Notes under the pieces: generated by a model | The model's input: only the letters and a program-made list of their open reading frames with translations | Database searches by the model: none | Told to the model about the DNA's origin: nothing | Position numbers and translations under genes: made by a program | Shown here: in pieces, positions 1 through 11,454 of the stretch | Layout of the letters: each line of letters starts with the position of its first letter | Position numbering within the stretch: position 1 is the first letter of the stretch | Origin: Grifola frondosa | Lineage: Eukaryota; Basidiomycota; Agaricomycetes; Polyporales; Grifolaceae | NCBI GenBank assembly: GCA_001683735.1 | Contig: LUGG01000007.1 | Span: 62,001-126,000 of the forward strand | Reading direction: 5' to 3' | DNA: 64,000 nt

Positions 1-339
1 CAAGCACACATGATACCTTCAAATGGGATGGAGAAGCCAGGCACAATGTTATGGTATGATGACTCTTGACGCAGTGATGTGTCGAGAAAATCTCAGGTAC
101 CTCGAACGCGCTGGAATATTCCGTATATTCCCATTCCGAGACATCCTGCGCATTCTGGGCGTAAAGCATTGTTGGTCCCATGATCGCCGCACAGTGGTGT
201 GCTGCACGACACTCAGCAGTACTTACCTTTCTTCAAGCACGTTCGGAAAACAGGTGCGTTTTGTTATTCCAGTTTAGGCACAGTAAGTTGATCGCTGCTC
301 GCGTGTAATCTTATGCTCAATAGTGATCTGTTTGGCTGC
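1..339. other. No recognisable gene
   Basis: Only a short open frame of about 84 codons is present, with no recognisable domain. The stretch precedes a fragment of the F-box tail repeat, so it may be the decayed end of an F-box copy lying to the left, but no coding similarity was seen here. Confidence 0.4.
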
Positions 340-490
340 ATTCCAGGTCTTTCTAACACCCCCACAATATTCCCTCCATGCATCCGATGGTCAGGTCTTC
401 CGCCACTTCATATGTCTTCGCATTAGCGTTTTCTAGATATTCACATATCTGACAGCACGGATCAAAGGCTCATCTAAATATACTCTACAC
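340..490 (+). repeat. Fragment of the F-box downstream (tail) repeat
   Basis: By eye this aligns with 8755-8935, the sequence just downstream of the intact plus-strand F-box gene. Shared blocks include a CCATGCA word, CATATGTC, a TCTGACAGCA word followed by GGATC, and a closing CATC-AAATA run. It ends where the kinase pseudogene region begins, and tail-type sequence resumes near 2510. Confidence 0.55.
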
Positions 491-756
491 GAAGGTGACC
501 CTCCGAGCCTGGAAACTCGTCAAGCAAGAGCCGTTGGCGCGCGCCAAATGCTGAATGCGGGCGGCAGTGACCTCGCCATCAACGCTCACGACGTTAACCA
601 CGATTACGATCACCTCCACCATTGCATGACTGCATATCCAACCTTTGATCCTTCGCAACGTCTTCGGGGCGGTTTTGTCATACCCGCTCAGGGCGTCCTG
701 GTCGTTGGTCAGGCGAACTGCGAGCGCGATCGCCAGTATGAAGACGGCAGGCGCAG

Positions 757-2440
757 CTCGGGCACATCCAGCAAGCTGCGCAGCTCGAACAGAATCCTCG
801 CAGACTACACACCGAGCAAGATTGTCGGCGCGGGCAGTATGGGCAAGGTGGAGCTCGTGCACTACAGCGTCACGGGCGAGAAGGTGCGTCTGTAGTCGTG
901 TTCTCTCATATCGCGGAGGAGTGACCTCCAGGCATGGCAGGCAGCTCACCGTCAAAATTCTCCCTCGCTCATCGCCGAGCGAGACGGGCAGCATGGCGAC
1001 GACGCCGGAAGCTGCAGAGAAACAGGCGTCCAAGGACACCTCCAAGGAGCTTCGCACCATCCGCGAGGCCTCGTTGTCGATGCCACTCCACCATCCGTAC
1101 ATCTGCGGCATGCGTGACATGATCGTGCACGAACACCATGGTGTTCGAGTACGTCAACGGCGGCCAGATGCTCGACTGTGTCGTCAGCCACGGCCGGCTG
1201 AGTGAGCGCGTCGCACACAAGTTTGCCAGACAGGTCGGGAGTGCGCTAGAATATTGCCACAAGAACAAGGTCGTTCACCGCGGTGCGTCGTGCTCGTACT
1301 ATGCCAAATTTCTCGCAAGCATACGTTCTAACGAGATTGTGCACTCAGACCTCACGATCGAAAACATCCTCATATCGCAGACGGGGAATATCAAGATTAT
1401 CGACCTTGGCTGGTCGAACCTGTTTGATCCGGTTGGGCATCTCTCGACGTTTTGCGGCTCGTTGTTCGCCGCGCCGGAACTCCTAAATGGCAAGGTGTAC
1501 ACGGGTCCCGAGGTAGACTTGTGGAGCTTTGGGGTGGTGTTGTATGTACTGGTGTGCGGGAAGGTTCCTTTCGATGACTAAAGCGTGCGAGCTTTACATG
1601 CCAAGATCAAGCGGGACCTAATCGAATACCCAGTGTGGCTGAGTGCAGGTGAGTGTGTGCATCTTAGATATGTCATTATCTGCTTATCAGGCCCAAGATT
1701 GCAAGCATCTTTTGACGTGCATGCCGGCGACGAACCCGACTGCGCGAGTGCCGGTATCGGAGGTGCCCAGACACTCCTGGGTGGTGCGTGGGTTCCGGGG
1801 CTCGCCCGACTCTCATCTCGTCCATCGCGAACCATTGCGTGCAGATGAGCTCGATCGACGGGTGATCCGGGGCATGGAGAATTTCGAATTTGGGACGGAA
1901 GAGGAGATCGAGCACAGGCTGATCGAGGTACTGAAGTCTGACGCGTACTATCATGCCGTGCAGCATTGGGAGCGGAAATGGATGGTGAACGGGGGTGATG
2001 GTGGCACTTGGACAAGTCGTTGTCGAATTCATCGCTCGCGCTCTCGCACCACGGTACGACCAATGGTAACAAGGTCGACCAGACGCGATGCGAATCCAAG
2101 TCGAAATGGTTCTCCGGCTTCAACGTCTTCCGCCGCAAGTTATTCTCACCATCTGTGTCACTACCATCGACTCGCTCACCACCTGGATCGAAATCTTACC
2201 TTTCACATTCATCCCTTGCAGATCCTCGTGAACCTTTCGATCCCACATATGGTTTTCATCCGTTGATTTCTATTTATTTCTTGGTAAGAGAGAAGATGGA
2301 ATGCGAGAAAATCTACCGCCAAGGACATTTTGCCAACTCTCAGCTATGTATCTCTCGACTCTCGGCCGTCCGGCGGCACGATGAAGTGGTGTGGCATATT
2401 GACGAGGTGCGAACTGTGACGGCTTGTGTGTTGCTGTTCA
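757..2440 (+). pseudogene. Truncated KIN1/MARK-type serine/threonine kinase pseudogene
   Basis: The translated pieces follow the fungal KIN1/KIN2 (PAR-1/MARK) kinase order. There is a glycine loop VGAGSMGKVELV near 820-860, the beta-3 lysine in VKILPR near 950, the helix-C segment, [10 protein letters not shown] near 1142, [14 protein letters not shown] near 1340, the activation segment, an AAPELL near 1470, then the post-kinase segment RADELDRRVIRGM near 1840-1880 and GFHPLISIYF near 2250. The catalytic motif HRDLK reads HSDLT and DFG reads DLG. A frameshift lies near 1135. A TAA at 1579-1581 replaces the residue after VPFDD, and a frame change follows near 2008. Introns are retained (for example after 879 and about 1270-1335), so it arose by DNA-level duplication, not retroposition. 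The C-terminal KA1 domain is absent. A full KIN1 gene presumably exists elsewhere. Confidence 0.85.
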
Positions 2441-2509
2441 AAGTTCTTCATCGGTCACCCTAAAACTTCTCGCCGCCCGGGTGCCCCATGACTGATCTCG
2501 TTCTTGTCC

Positions 2510-2900
2510 ACTGCAGAGGTAAAGCTCATACGGGCCATGCAACGTCGTCGAATCCTTCGAGGGATCACCCTAGAACTCCTTGCTGTGCGGATGAGGCCCG
2601 GATTCGATCCAGTGTCCACAAATATTCATTATTGCTATCATCGCAGTTACGTTGAAACGCAGCATTCGGTTCGCATTACACAAAGATGTCTGCTGTGTAT
2701 TCACATCTGACAGTTTCCCGGACTCGTTGATTCTCTCTGCTTCCCAACTCAGCTTCGTATGTACCGCGTATGCTTGCGAATAAACTATGCTTCTCATTTT
2801 TTCGCGTTCCACTCCAATCCACCGATATGTATTATTCGGGACTTGGACACTATATATTCTACATTGCTTACAGGCCAAGGAGAGAAACCGAAAAATCATA
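2510..2900 (+). repeat. Internal part of the F-box tail repeat
   Basis: Begins with a GAGGTAAAGCTCATAC block also found in the minus-strand tails near 21215 and 41385. It continues with a CCCTAGAACTCC...TGCTG block matching 5560-5580, and a CGGACTCGT...CAGCTTCRTATGTAC block matching 5735-5780. No long reading frame is shared among the copies, so I treat it as duplicated flanking DNA. The 2900-3147 stretch after it is F-box upstream sequence with no gene. Confidence 0.6.
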
Positions 2901-3147
2901 TGGATCCTGTTCTCATCGCCAAGGTCGTATAATGATGAGCATGCGCAAGATTACCCTACAGCGCGCATCGTCGTCAGGGTATAGATGCGTGCGCCTACAG
3001 ACGAGCTGCGGGAGGACGACGTCGAACCCTGTTGGACCTAACCCTAACCTCGCACTTACATAGGCTCGAGTCTTATTGGGGGCTGTTTACCACCACCCAG
3101 CTGCAGTACTCGTATTCCTCTGCTACGATTCACCGTTTTCTCACATC

Positions 3148-4450
3148 ATGGCGCTTTATAACCATTATCCATGGGACGACACAGACCTCCTTACGGATGA
3201 TTACATGCTTCATCTTGACGACCTTCGACCTGCCAACCCCGAGACACTTCCAGTCTTTCCCCAGAGATTATCGATCACATCATTTCGTTCCTCTACGATG
3301 ACTCACGTAGTCTGCAAAATTGTGCCCTCACATGTCGTGCTTGGCGTCCTGCGAGTCAGAAAAACATGTTCCACTCCATCACTCTTTGCTCACATTCTCA
3401 ATTCGAGTCGTTCGTCCGCCAAGTGCTCCATGATCCTCACCGGAAGGAGTATCTGCATTTAGTACATCATTTGGCAATGTGGGTCGGGCACCAATCGCGG
3501 CCATTCTTACACGCCATACCCATCACATCGCTGGCTTTGACACAGCTTAAAACTATCACAATCGGCTACTCTCAAGAATTTGCGCCTCATCCCTCGTTCT
3601 ATGCTGTGCTTCATGGATTCACTTCTGTTCAAAGCCTCATCCTACGTGAATGTGCATTTAACAGGTTACGCGATCTTACCATGCTCATCTCTGCATTCCC
3701 TCACTTGCATGAACTCCACATTGGCGGTATGTACAGCGACAAAGCCATCGTGCCAGGGGGTCTCGGGTCCCTGGGCCACAACTGAAGATTCTCTATTTGT
3801 CCGCCGAATCAATGTATCTCGGTGCTATGTGTGCCTGGCTGTGTGGGACCAGGTCTTCCACGTCCATCACCCATCTTCATATACATTCCGCAGTGGATGA
3901 ACCTGATGCGCACTCTAACGGTGTCCAGCAACTGATATCCTCTGTTGGGGGATCTCTCATACATCTCGACACATCCTGCTTCATATCCTTTGGTGAGCCC
4001 CCAAGACTTATGATAGAGACATTGCTGAGGTACTTCATTAGCGGAGGTCCCAACTTTGGTGCATAACACCAACCTTCAATTTCTTCGTCTGCATACTTCC
4101 TGTAGCTTCAAAGCGGTTGACTGGATGAGAGTTGCTCGCATCGTATCACAGGTAGTATCGCGCCTACGTCGCCTTGAAATCGAGCGTCTGGAATTTTGGT
4201 CCTATGAGGAGGACCCGGAGAGACGGAATGGTATGGCGGCCATTGACGCCGACCTGTGCCGAGAGAACTTTGGAGATCTCGAACAAGTCAAATTCGACCT
4301 CTCCTTAGCCTCCCAGGGTCTGAAGAAAATGAGACGGAATGTGATCTGGGAGTGCTGCGTGATTGCGTGGTGCGCGACATTCGGCAGTGTTTACCCGCAT
4401 TTATGCACGAGGGATTCTCTCCATAGATGTCCATTGGCACGACCCTTTTG
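3148..4450 (+). pseudogene. Decayed F-box/LRR-like protein gene (copy 1)
   Basis: Starts with an ATG in the same context as its relatives. It encodes the DLRPANPETLPVFP lead-in to the F-box, and then a one-base loss in the C run at about 3258 shifts the frame out of the F-box (the IIDHIISFLY and NCALTCRAW parts lie in the next frame). The middle LRR-like part is open (3366-3785, with FTSVQSLIL and RDLTMLISAFPHL). It then shifts again to a segment containing SITHLHIHS near 3870, and the last exon resumes with NTNLQFLRL near 4070. The closing domain is broken near 4350. At least three frame changes make a working protein unlikely. F-box proteins of this type would be substrate adaptors of SCF ubiquitin ligases. 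Confidence 0.85.
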
Positions 4451-4689
4451 ACCAGGTGCGGTTTTTGAATTGCAGCTTTAGGCACACTGATCCAATCTCC
4501 GTTCACAGTGACATCTCGTAACCTGGTTGACTGAATCTAGGCACTCCGTACCATCACTTCCACAAATATGTTACCTGATATGCACACTGTTATCGTATCT
4601 CGTTGGAAGCAGCGTCTCCACATTTTCAAAATTTGACTGCACGGCTCTGCAGTCTATCCTATACCATCATCCCAAAATTGGTGGCAGAG

Positions 4690-5860
4690 ATGCCTCACGA
4701 CGACCAAATAATCACTCCAATGCAGCCGAATCCGCTCATTCATCCCTATACTCTTTCCGTCATTGCTTCAGTTCATATTCCCCCCGCCTGGTCATGCATT
4801 CCCGCCAAACGCCGTGGCCGAAATGCCTCTCCCGTAGCATGGAGCAAACAGCGACGAGAGCACCACCGGATCGTCGCCATTCCCTTCACTTCTCGCGTTC
4901 TCCTATCCTTCATATGCAATCCCGTCATTCTCCTGATCTCGCAGACATCACCGAAGACCCCACTTGCTTCTGCACCACCATGCGCTAAGAAGCGTAGTCC
5001 GAAGGCTTCTGCACTGTTTATACCCATGATGCCTCTCTACGACTCGTATTCTTTCTTGCTCTTCATCCCGCTTTATTGATCCCAATCCCAATCTCTTTCA
5101 ACTGTTTGATCGCTCTGTTTCATGTCCTCATCTCTCCGCGGCGTCCTATGCTGTGTTCTCGCTGTCCGACAACTGTGTTCTCTGGCGACGTAATGCGGAA
5201 ATCCGCAGTTGTAATGGTATCCCTATTCCCTAGCGCGTGGAGAGCGTACACTTGCAATTCGTACGTGTCACATTGTATGATGTCCTCATGTCTACGCTAA
5301 CGTTGAGCCCGTACATAGAACTCTCTCGTATGTCTCATTCCCCTTGTAGTCCTCTCACATCGGAATCTCTGCGACAAACAATCCGCCTCGAGATGCGGTC
5401 AGCGGTCGCAGACAATACCGTGATTTTGTCGTTTTCCTATTGCAGTTGCAGTCCTATATCCGCTCGACCTCTGCGAAGAAATTCAGCCGCGTTGAGATGT
5501 CGCTCACAGATCCCATTATCCTGCAACGCTTGTCGTCACTGTCGAACTGTTCACGCGATCGCCCTAGGACTCCCTGCTGCCCGGACTCCGCTCTCATCCA
5601 ACCACCCACAAATACTCATGTTCAACCCGCTTCATGATCGTAATCGCCGCTGGGTCGAAACGCGGTATCGGACTGATGTCGCTCTCCACAGAAGCAGGAA
5701 GCTACCTTAGCTACGTTCACGTTCGAAAGGTTTACGGACTCGTATGTTCTTTTCATTTTCAAACCAGCTTCATATGTACTAGGCATATTCGTGAACGTCA
5801 TATACCTCTCTGTTTCCATCTTTTTGTTCTATTTGATGAACGTTTATAGGACGCTATATA
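4690..5860 (+). repeat. F-box tail repeat, longest plus-strand copy
   Basis: About 1.2 kb directly following F-box copy 1. It is strongly similar to the reverse complement of 41210-42110, beginning at a GAGATGCCTCACGACGA block and including CAATCCCAATCTCTTTCA and TTGAGCCYGTACATAGA blocks. It is also similar to the reverse complement of 21210-21640, with weaker similarity to 8755-9250. The open frames here differ between copies, so coding potential is not supported. Confidence 0.75.
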
Positions 5861-7377
5861 TTTTCAATCACGTACTGGAGACAGAAACTGAGAACTCAGA
5901 GTGTCTGCCATTTATCGCCAAGCTACCGTGTATTCCTGTCGAATCGTACTCCATTCCGCATTGAAGTCTACGGCGCACGTATGCCTCGAGTCGAGGCATA
6001 TGTGGGCCCGACAGACAACGGGGCAAACGACGTGTCCGTGCTATCAATGTCGGGTAAATATAGACGGTGGCCCGAAGCGCGGCATCCTTGCGGTGACAGA
6101 GCGCTGTGCGATGCCCTGATTCAATGCTGTGGAGGCGATGACTTCCGCACGACGATAGCATCCAAGCACGGGGAAATACCAGCATCATCAGAAGGATTGG
6201 TGTGACGAGGCTGAGAGCGCGTGCACTTATCGTTTGGCATGCATGCTATATCGCAGCTGCCTAGATAGCGAGTGAGAAGACAGCATTCATGAGGTCGTGA
6301 CGGCTGGAAAGGATTGAGTAGATATGGACGCACGCTATGCCTACATGGAAATCGCCGCCTTTGTGCTGCATCGAGGTAGTTTCTTCGTGAAGTGGGTGCT
6401 GAGAGTCATGTCGGCATCTAGTATTCGTGATGCACGAGCGCTGCTGGGGCCGTTATGGATGGTTGATTATTTTTTTCGCTGCCAGCCCTAAGTACGAGCA
6501 GTTTGCATGAAGTTGGGCATGCTGATGCGTGGGGACCTCAGGTTTACGTGAGGTGAGTTATCGAACCTGACGCTACCGGGGAGCGTCCGCGAGACACACC
6601 TTCGGACATCATTGCACTCAAGATCTCCGCATCTTCACGTATGGGATTCAGTCAGTTAACAGGGTGACAGATGAGGGAGCAGAGACGGTGCACCTGATGT
6701 GAACACGACAGCTGGCGCTCATGAAGAATGGTGTTCCCCATATCGGATACCGTTCCTGAGCACTAACGACACTATACACGTACTGGGAGAGCAGCAATTA
6801 ATACAACCACAGGCCGGAGGTGCTCAAGGAGCGCGGAAATCCGCGGGCGGGATGCGGGATCCAGATGGGGAATACTCGTAATCATTGGCCATATTTCATA
6901 AATCCACAACGCTGCGCGACAGTCTACAATATTATAATGAGTTTTAGGACTGATAGACGTCGGTCACTCACTGGGAGAAACCGCACAAGTACTGGCATAA
7001 GTGACGTTTGATCTCAATAGGAACGGAGTTACGCAGGGACTTGTGGTTGCGGAAGGACAATGATCACGTTGCGTGGCGCTCGTATAAACAAGTTGGCCTA
7101 CAACACAGGACCTACAATTAATTAATGCACCTAGTATAGGTCGGGCGGCTTAGAAGAACAATATGGTCGTCAAATTTAAGTTCGAACTTAAGTTAGACCT
7201 AACCTCAGCCGCGTGATAGGCGCTCCCACAGGCGCTTCCCCGGGCTGGTGGCTGCTGCTGACCACCGTACTGAATACGTCTGTATCAACATTAATATTGC
7301 TACTCTCTGCTACGGCCTGTATATACTGCTAAACGATAAAATTGTACAACCTTAGTGCCACATCTCAAGATCTCAAG
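5861..7377. other. Gene-less stretch upstream of F-box copy 2
   Basis: No frame longer than about 106 codons and no recognisable domain. The last 250 bases resemble the region upstream of F-box copy 1 (a GACCTAACC block, a GCTGCTG/GCTGCAG block, then CTCTGCTACG), so they probably hold the F-box promoter. A perfect 16-bp palindrome lies at 7176-7191. Confidence 0.4.
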
Positions 7378-8733
7378 ATGGGCCTGTGTATCGACTATAT
7401 ACGACATGTCCAAGATCTTCACCCTGCCAACTCCGACACACTTCCAGTCCTTCCCCCAGAGATCGTCCATCATATGATCATTTGGTTCCTTTGGGATGAT
7501 CCACTTACTCTGTACAACTGTGCCCTCACATGCCACGCTTGGCGTCACGCAAGTCAGCGCAATCTGTTACACTCCATCACTCTCCACTCTCACTCTCAAC
7601 TCGAATCGTTCCTACATCAAGTGCTCCAAAACCCACAGAGGAGGCCATATCTCCACCTGGTGCGCAATTTGCTAGTGACACAAACCAGAGAATACCGGTC
7701 GTCTTCTGGGCCTCTCTCAGATGCCATAGTCCATCACTTTGTAGGTCATTTGACTCACCTCCAATCTATCGAATTCCACGACATCGATTGGGCTGCCGAC
7801 CTCCCGCCTGGTTCCTCGTTTTTCAGGACCCTCTCTGGATTCACTTCTGTCATACGCCTCACCTTACATGGGTGTGTATGTTCCAGTATGCAACAACTGA
7901 TTTCAATTATCTCTGCACTCACCCAGTTGGCCGAACTTTCCATCGGCATGATTACTGGTCACGCAGACGTTTCGGACGATGTAGTCATTCCAGAGCGATT
8001 TAGAAGGTTACAGCTCCGGCTTCTCCAGTTCTCGGTAGCCCTTGCGTGCATGGACGCTATGCGTTCTTGGATAGTTCGCACCCCGTCTGCTAGATCTATT
8101 ACACATCTTATTATACATTTACAGCACATGCCCCACAACGATCTATTCGCTCTCCGGGAACTCCTATGCACTCTCGGGGAGAGTCTGCTACATTTGGAGG
8201 TGGCATGCGCTGACCCTTTTGGTAAGCATCTATCTTCGAACTAATGATCGAGCTTTTGCTGATATATCTCATCAGAGGATGTCATAAACTTGGCGCATAA
8301 CACAAATCTCCAATTTCTTCGCTTACAACATGCAAACTACCCGATCATAGTCGATTGGGCAAGATACGCTCGCATCATTTCACAGGTCACCTCACGGCTA
8401 CGTGGGCTTGAAATCTGGCATGGGCAATACCAGTCCTGTGAGATGGAAAGCGCGGAGCGGCGAAGTGGTATGGAGGCCCTGGATGCAGCCTTGTCGATAG
8501 ACAACTTTGGAGATCTTGCACGGGTCGAAATCGTCCTCGTCCTCTTGGATGCCAAAGAACGTGAGACCATACGTGATCTGATGCTGCACGAGACTCAGGA
8601 GTGTTTAATTCACTTTCGTGCACGAGGGGCTCTCTCCGTTAATCTCGATTTCGTGGAGGTGCGCCAGTTTTTATGTTCCCGCTTTACGCACATCAACCTG
8701 ATTGTTGTGTGCATACAGTCTCATGTTTGGTAG
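7378..8733 (+). CDS. F-box/LRR-like protein, intact (copy 2)
   Basis: Three exons give an uninterrupted 413-aa protein: 7378-8221, 8276-8658 and 8719-8733, with GT-AG introns of 54 and 60 bp and matching phases. The F-box lies at about residues 17-55: VLPPEIVHHMIIWFL, then NCALTCHAWRHASQ. It is followed by LRR-like segments (FVGHLTHLQSIEF, FTSVIRLTLHGC, SITHLIIHL) and a closing domain after intron 1 (NTNLQFLRL, RLRGLEI, FGDLARVEI). I chose the ATG at 7378 over 7342 because the relatives begin at the equivalent position. The inferred role is a substrate adaptor of an SCF ubiquitin ligase; the target is unknown. A palindrome lies 190 bp upstream and a tail repeat follows at 8755. Confidence 0.85.
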
Positions 8734-8754
8734 GGATTTATGTTGGACCCCGTT

Positions 8755-9250
8755 AGATTGTCCACGACATTCTTCCACATAATATTCCTTCCATGCACTC
8801 CTGTATTTCGATCCGTCATTGCTAGCGCTCATATGTCATCGACGTCAGCGTCTTCTAATATCACACAACTCTGACAGCATGGATCCGAAATCCATCCAAA
8901 TACACCCTCCAGCGACGACGCCTCAACAATCGCCTGCATACACACCATCCCATACGAACAGGCCCACCTATCTCTGAGCTCTCTGCCGTCACTTCATTCA
9001 TACCTTCTTGTAGGACACCTTCGCCGCTGGTCGACTCACATGCTCGAGCATCGTGGCATCGTCCAACTTCTCACGCTCGTCTATCCTTCCTGTTCCACCC
9101 AGTGAAACTTGCGATCCCGCAAACGTCACAGACGTCCCCTCCGTTCCTCATGAGGCACGCAGCATGATCGAATGCCATCCTATTCCAGGTCTTCCCCGGC
9201 GCATGCTCCTCTTGTTTACGTCTGCGTTCGACAATTGTAGTGTGCGTCCT
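8755..9250 (+). repeat. F-box tail repeat downstream of copy 2
   Basis: Shares an ordered set of short blocks with 340-490 and with the start of the 4690-5860 copy (CCGTCATTGCT followed by a TCATAT word). It later contains a GATCCCGCAAACGTCACAGA stretch resembling the GATCTCGCAGACATCAC block of other copies. More diverged than the 4690 and 41210 copies. Confidence 0.5.
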
Positions 9251-10166
9251 TGATATGCTACAGAATATAGATACAAGAGCAGACACAGTGTCGGATAGTC
9301 CGCATATGTACAGAGAACATCGTGATGGTATGATATCGCCGCGGCAACCGCAAAATCAGCTGTACTCATGAAGGTCTGGGCAGAACCTGAGACCCACGAT
9401 CGACCACGGCGATGTTATGATGAAAGAGATCGGGATTAAAACTCGTTCGGAGCGGATTCAAGAGCAGGAGCACAGCGCGGTAGAGTGTATGCGTGCGACG
9501 AGAAGAGTGTATTATTGTGAGATAGATGTATGGGAGAGTAAAAGATGGTCGTGTAGCGTGGGGGTACGGGTAAGAAGGTACTGGGGAGAACCACCGAGAG
9601 CATAGGCAATTTCGACGATGCAACACGAGAACGGATTTATGCACGTGAAGCGCGTAAGAGCGAAGTTGCTGCATTGTGAGTTAATACGCCATGAGACGAA
9701 TGGTCTGGAAAGCGAAATGAGTGTCGGCCGCCGTACGGAGATCGCGGGTTGATACGGGATGGCAGCTAAAATTCAGCGACTCGTCCGCCAGTAGATCCAC
9801 AGCGCGAGCATCATAAGACACGGGGGAGGCTTCGAAGGACCACTGGATAGAGCCGAGTATCGGTCAAATGGAGCCACAAGGTCATAGTGGTGCAGAATAC
9901 GAGGAAAGTAGCTGGAAAAGGCTAGCAGGAATAGGTATGACACATGAAGGCGACACCCTTCCGTGGATAACCGAGATTGATCTAAATTTCTGGAAGATGC
10001 ACAGTGGCACATGAACAGCTTCAACGCCCGAGGAATAGACCCGTAAAATCGGGTGTGTCTTGTCATATGAGTATGTCCATCTGTGTAGACGATAATTAGG
10101 TTAATATGCCGAAAATTTGAACACCGAAATCGCACCTCAAATGATAGCACTTGTAACAGAACTATT
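9251..10166. other. Downstream region of F-box copy 3, no gene called
   Basis: On the minus strand this follows the stop of F-box copy 3. A splice-like segment near 10075-10140 (GAGGTGCGATTT ... CTACACAG) matches the position and sequence of the second intron of copy 2. Copy 3 may therefore once have had the same small last exon, now bypassed by an earlier stop. The rest weakly resembles the tail repeat. Minus-strand frames of 102 and 125 codons have no recognisable content. Confidence 0.4.
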
Positions 10167-11454
10167 CTAGAATGACCTATTCAAACCAGTTCGGTGGATA
10201 TTGACGGTAACGATGCCCCGCCTACGAAGACGAACCAATCCCTGCTGAGTCTCTCGGAGCAGTCGAACTGCAGCCACATCGGTACATTGGACCGACAGGA
10301 TTAGCTTGACTTCTTCGAGATCCTGGAAGTGCTCTCGGCACAGAGCTTCGTCGAAGGCGGCCACGCCTTCATTCCAATCTGCTTCTTCGTTTTTATGCTC
10401 TGGGGATTTCACGTTGTGTATCACTGTAAGCCGATGCAGGCGCGATTTAATCTGCGAAATAATGCTAGCAAGCCTCGTCCAGATATCGATTGCATTTGGA
10501 GGGCGAGAATCGCAAAAACAAAGCGTGTGGAGGCTTGTCAAAGCCTTCACTCCGTCTGATGAAACCGGTCAGGAAAGGATCAGTCATATTTCAGAGGTAC
10601 CCACCGAAGGAAGGATCCAGTGGCACGACCAAATGTGTTAGAGATCCTCTCAGAGAGTATATCAACATCCCGAGAGCGAAGAGGTCTTTGCGGGGGTTAT
10701 CCCACAGAGGTCGAATCTCAAGGTGGGTAATGGACGTGGCAGATTGTGTCCGAAGGAGCCAGGTGAATACAGCGGTGAGATACCGAGAATCCTCCACGTT
10801 CAAACTGAGGACTGCTAATCGTGGCCTGCGGACACGAGATAGCTGTGGTATGACACCATGATTTGGAAATTCATCAGGATGGATCCAGGTCCTGCTAAAA
10901 ATGTAGAGATCTGACAACTGTGGAAATGCGGAAACGAGTCTCGCGAGTTCGCGCATGTGGGGAAATTTACAGTCAAACAAGATGAGTCTCGTGACGGAAG
11001 TGAATCCTGAGGGTGTCATGGAGAATGAGGGATGATGCGGGTATCCACCAGTCCAATCGATGGACTGGAATCTGATGGATCTAAGGTTAGTCAAGTGGCC
11101 AACGAAGTGATGGGGTATAAGATGTGCGAAAGGCTCCTTGTCCTGTTCTGCAACTCGCAAACTGCGCACCAAGCGTAGACGAGCCTTCATATGCGGTTCA
11201 TCCTGGAGCACTCGACGTACAAACGTTTGGAGTCTTGAGCGTGAGCGGATAGAGATTGAGCGGAAGAGATGGTGCTGACTCGCGGGGTGCCAGGCGCGGC
11301 ACGTAAGAGCACAATTATACAGGGTACTTGGTGCGCCTTGAAGGAACGAGATGATGTAGTCGATGGTCTCTGGGGGAAGGACTGGAAGCCTCTCTGAATT
11401 GACAGGACGAAGGTTTTGCACGTGCACTTTGTAACGAAAACTGAGGTAGGACAT
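10167..11454 (-). CDS. F-box/LRR-like protein, open (copy 3)
   Basis: Two exons on the minus strand, 11454-10605 and 10555-10167, joined by a 49-bp intron (GTGGGT donor, TCAG acceptor) in matching phase, give about 412 aa. The F-box is at residues 16-55: VLPPETIDYIISFLQ, NCALTCRAWHPASQHHLFRS. LRR-like parts include FVGHLTNLRSIRF, FTSVTRLILFDC and TSITHLEIR. The closing domain has LASIISQIKSRLHRL and FQDLEEVKLIL. The start at 11454 (MSYLSF) is preferred over an upstream in-frame ATG because it matches the relatives. It ends slightly differently from copy 2. Predicted SCF adaptor of unknown target; an unusually diverged member of the local cluster. Confidence 0.8.

Noticed and set aside
485..1120. 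211-codon minus-strand frame
   Set aside because: It is antisense to the kinase exons; the plus strand carries the recognisable KIN1 motifs.
3037..3050. Telomere-like CCTAACCCTAACC
   Set aside because: Only two units. A related GACCTAACC stands at the same place upstream of F-box copy 2, so it is part of the shared F-box upstream sequence.
9366..10150. Minus-strand frames of 102 and 125 codons after F-box copy 3
   Set aside because: No domain; part of the sequence corresponds to an intron position in copy 2 and to tail-like flanking DNA.
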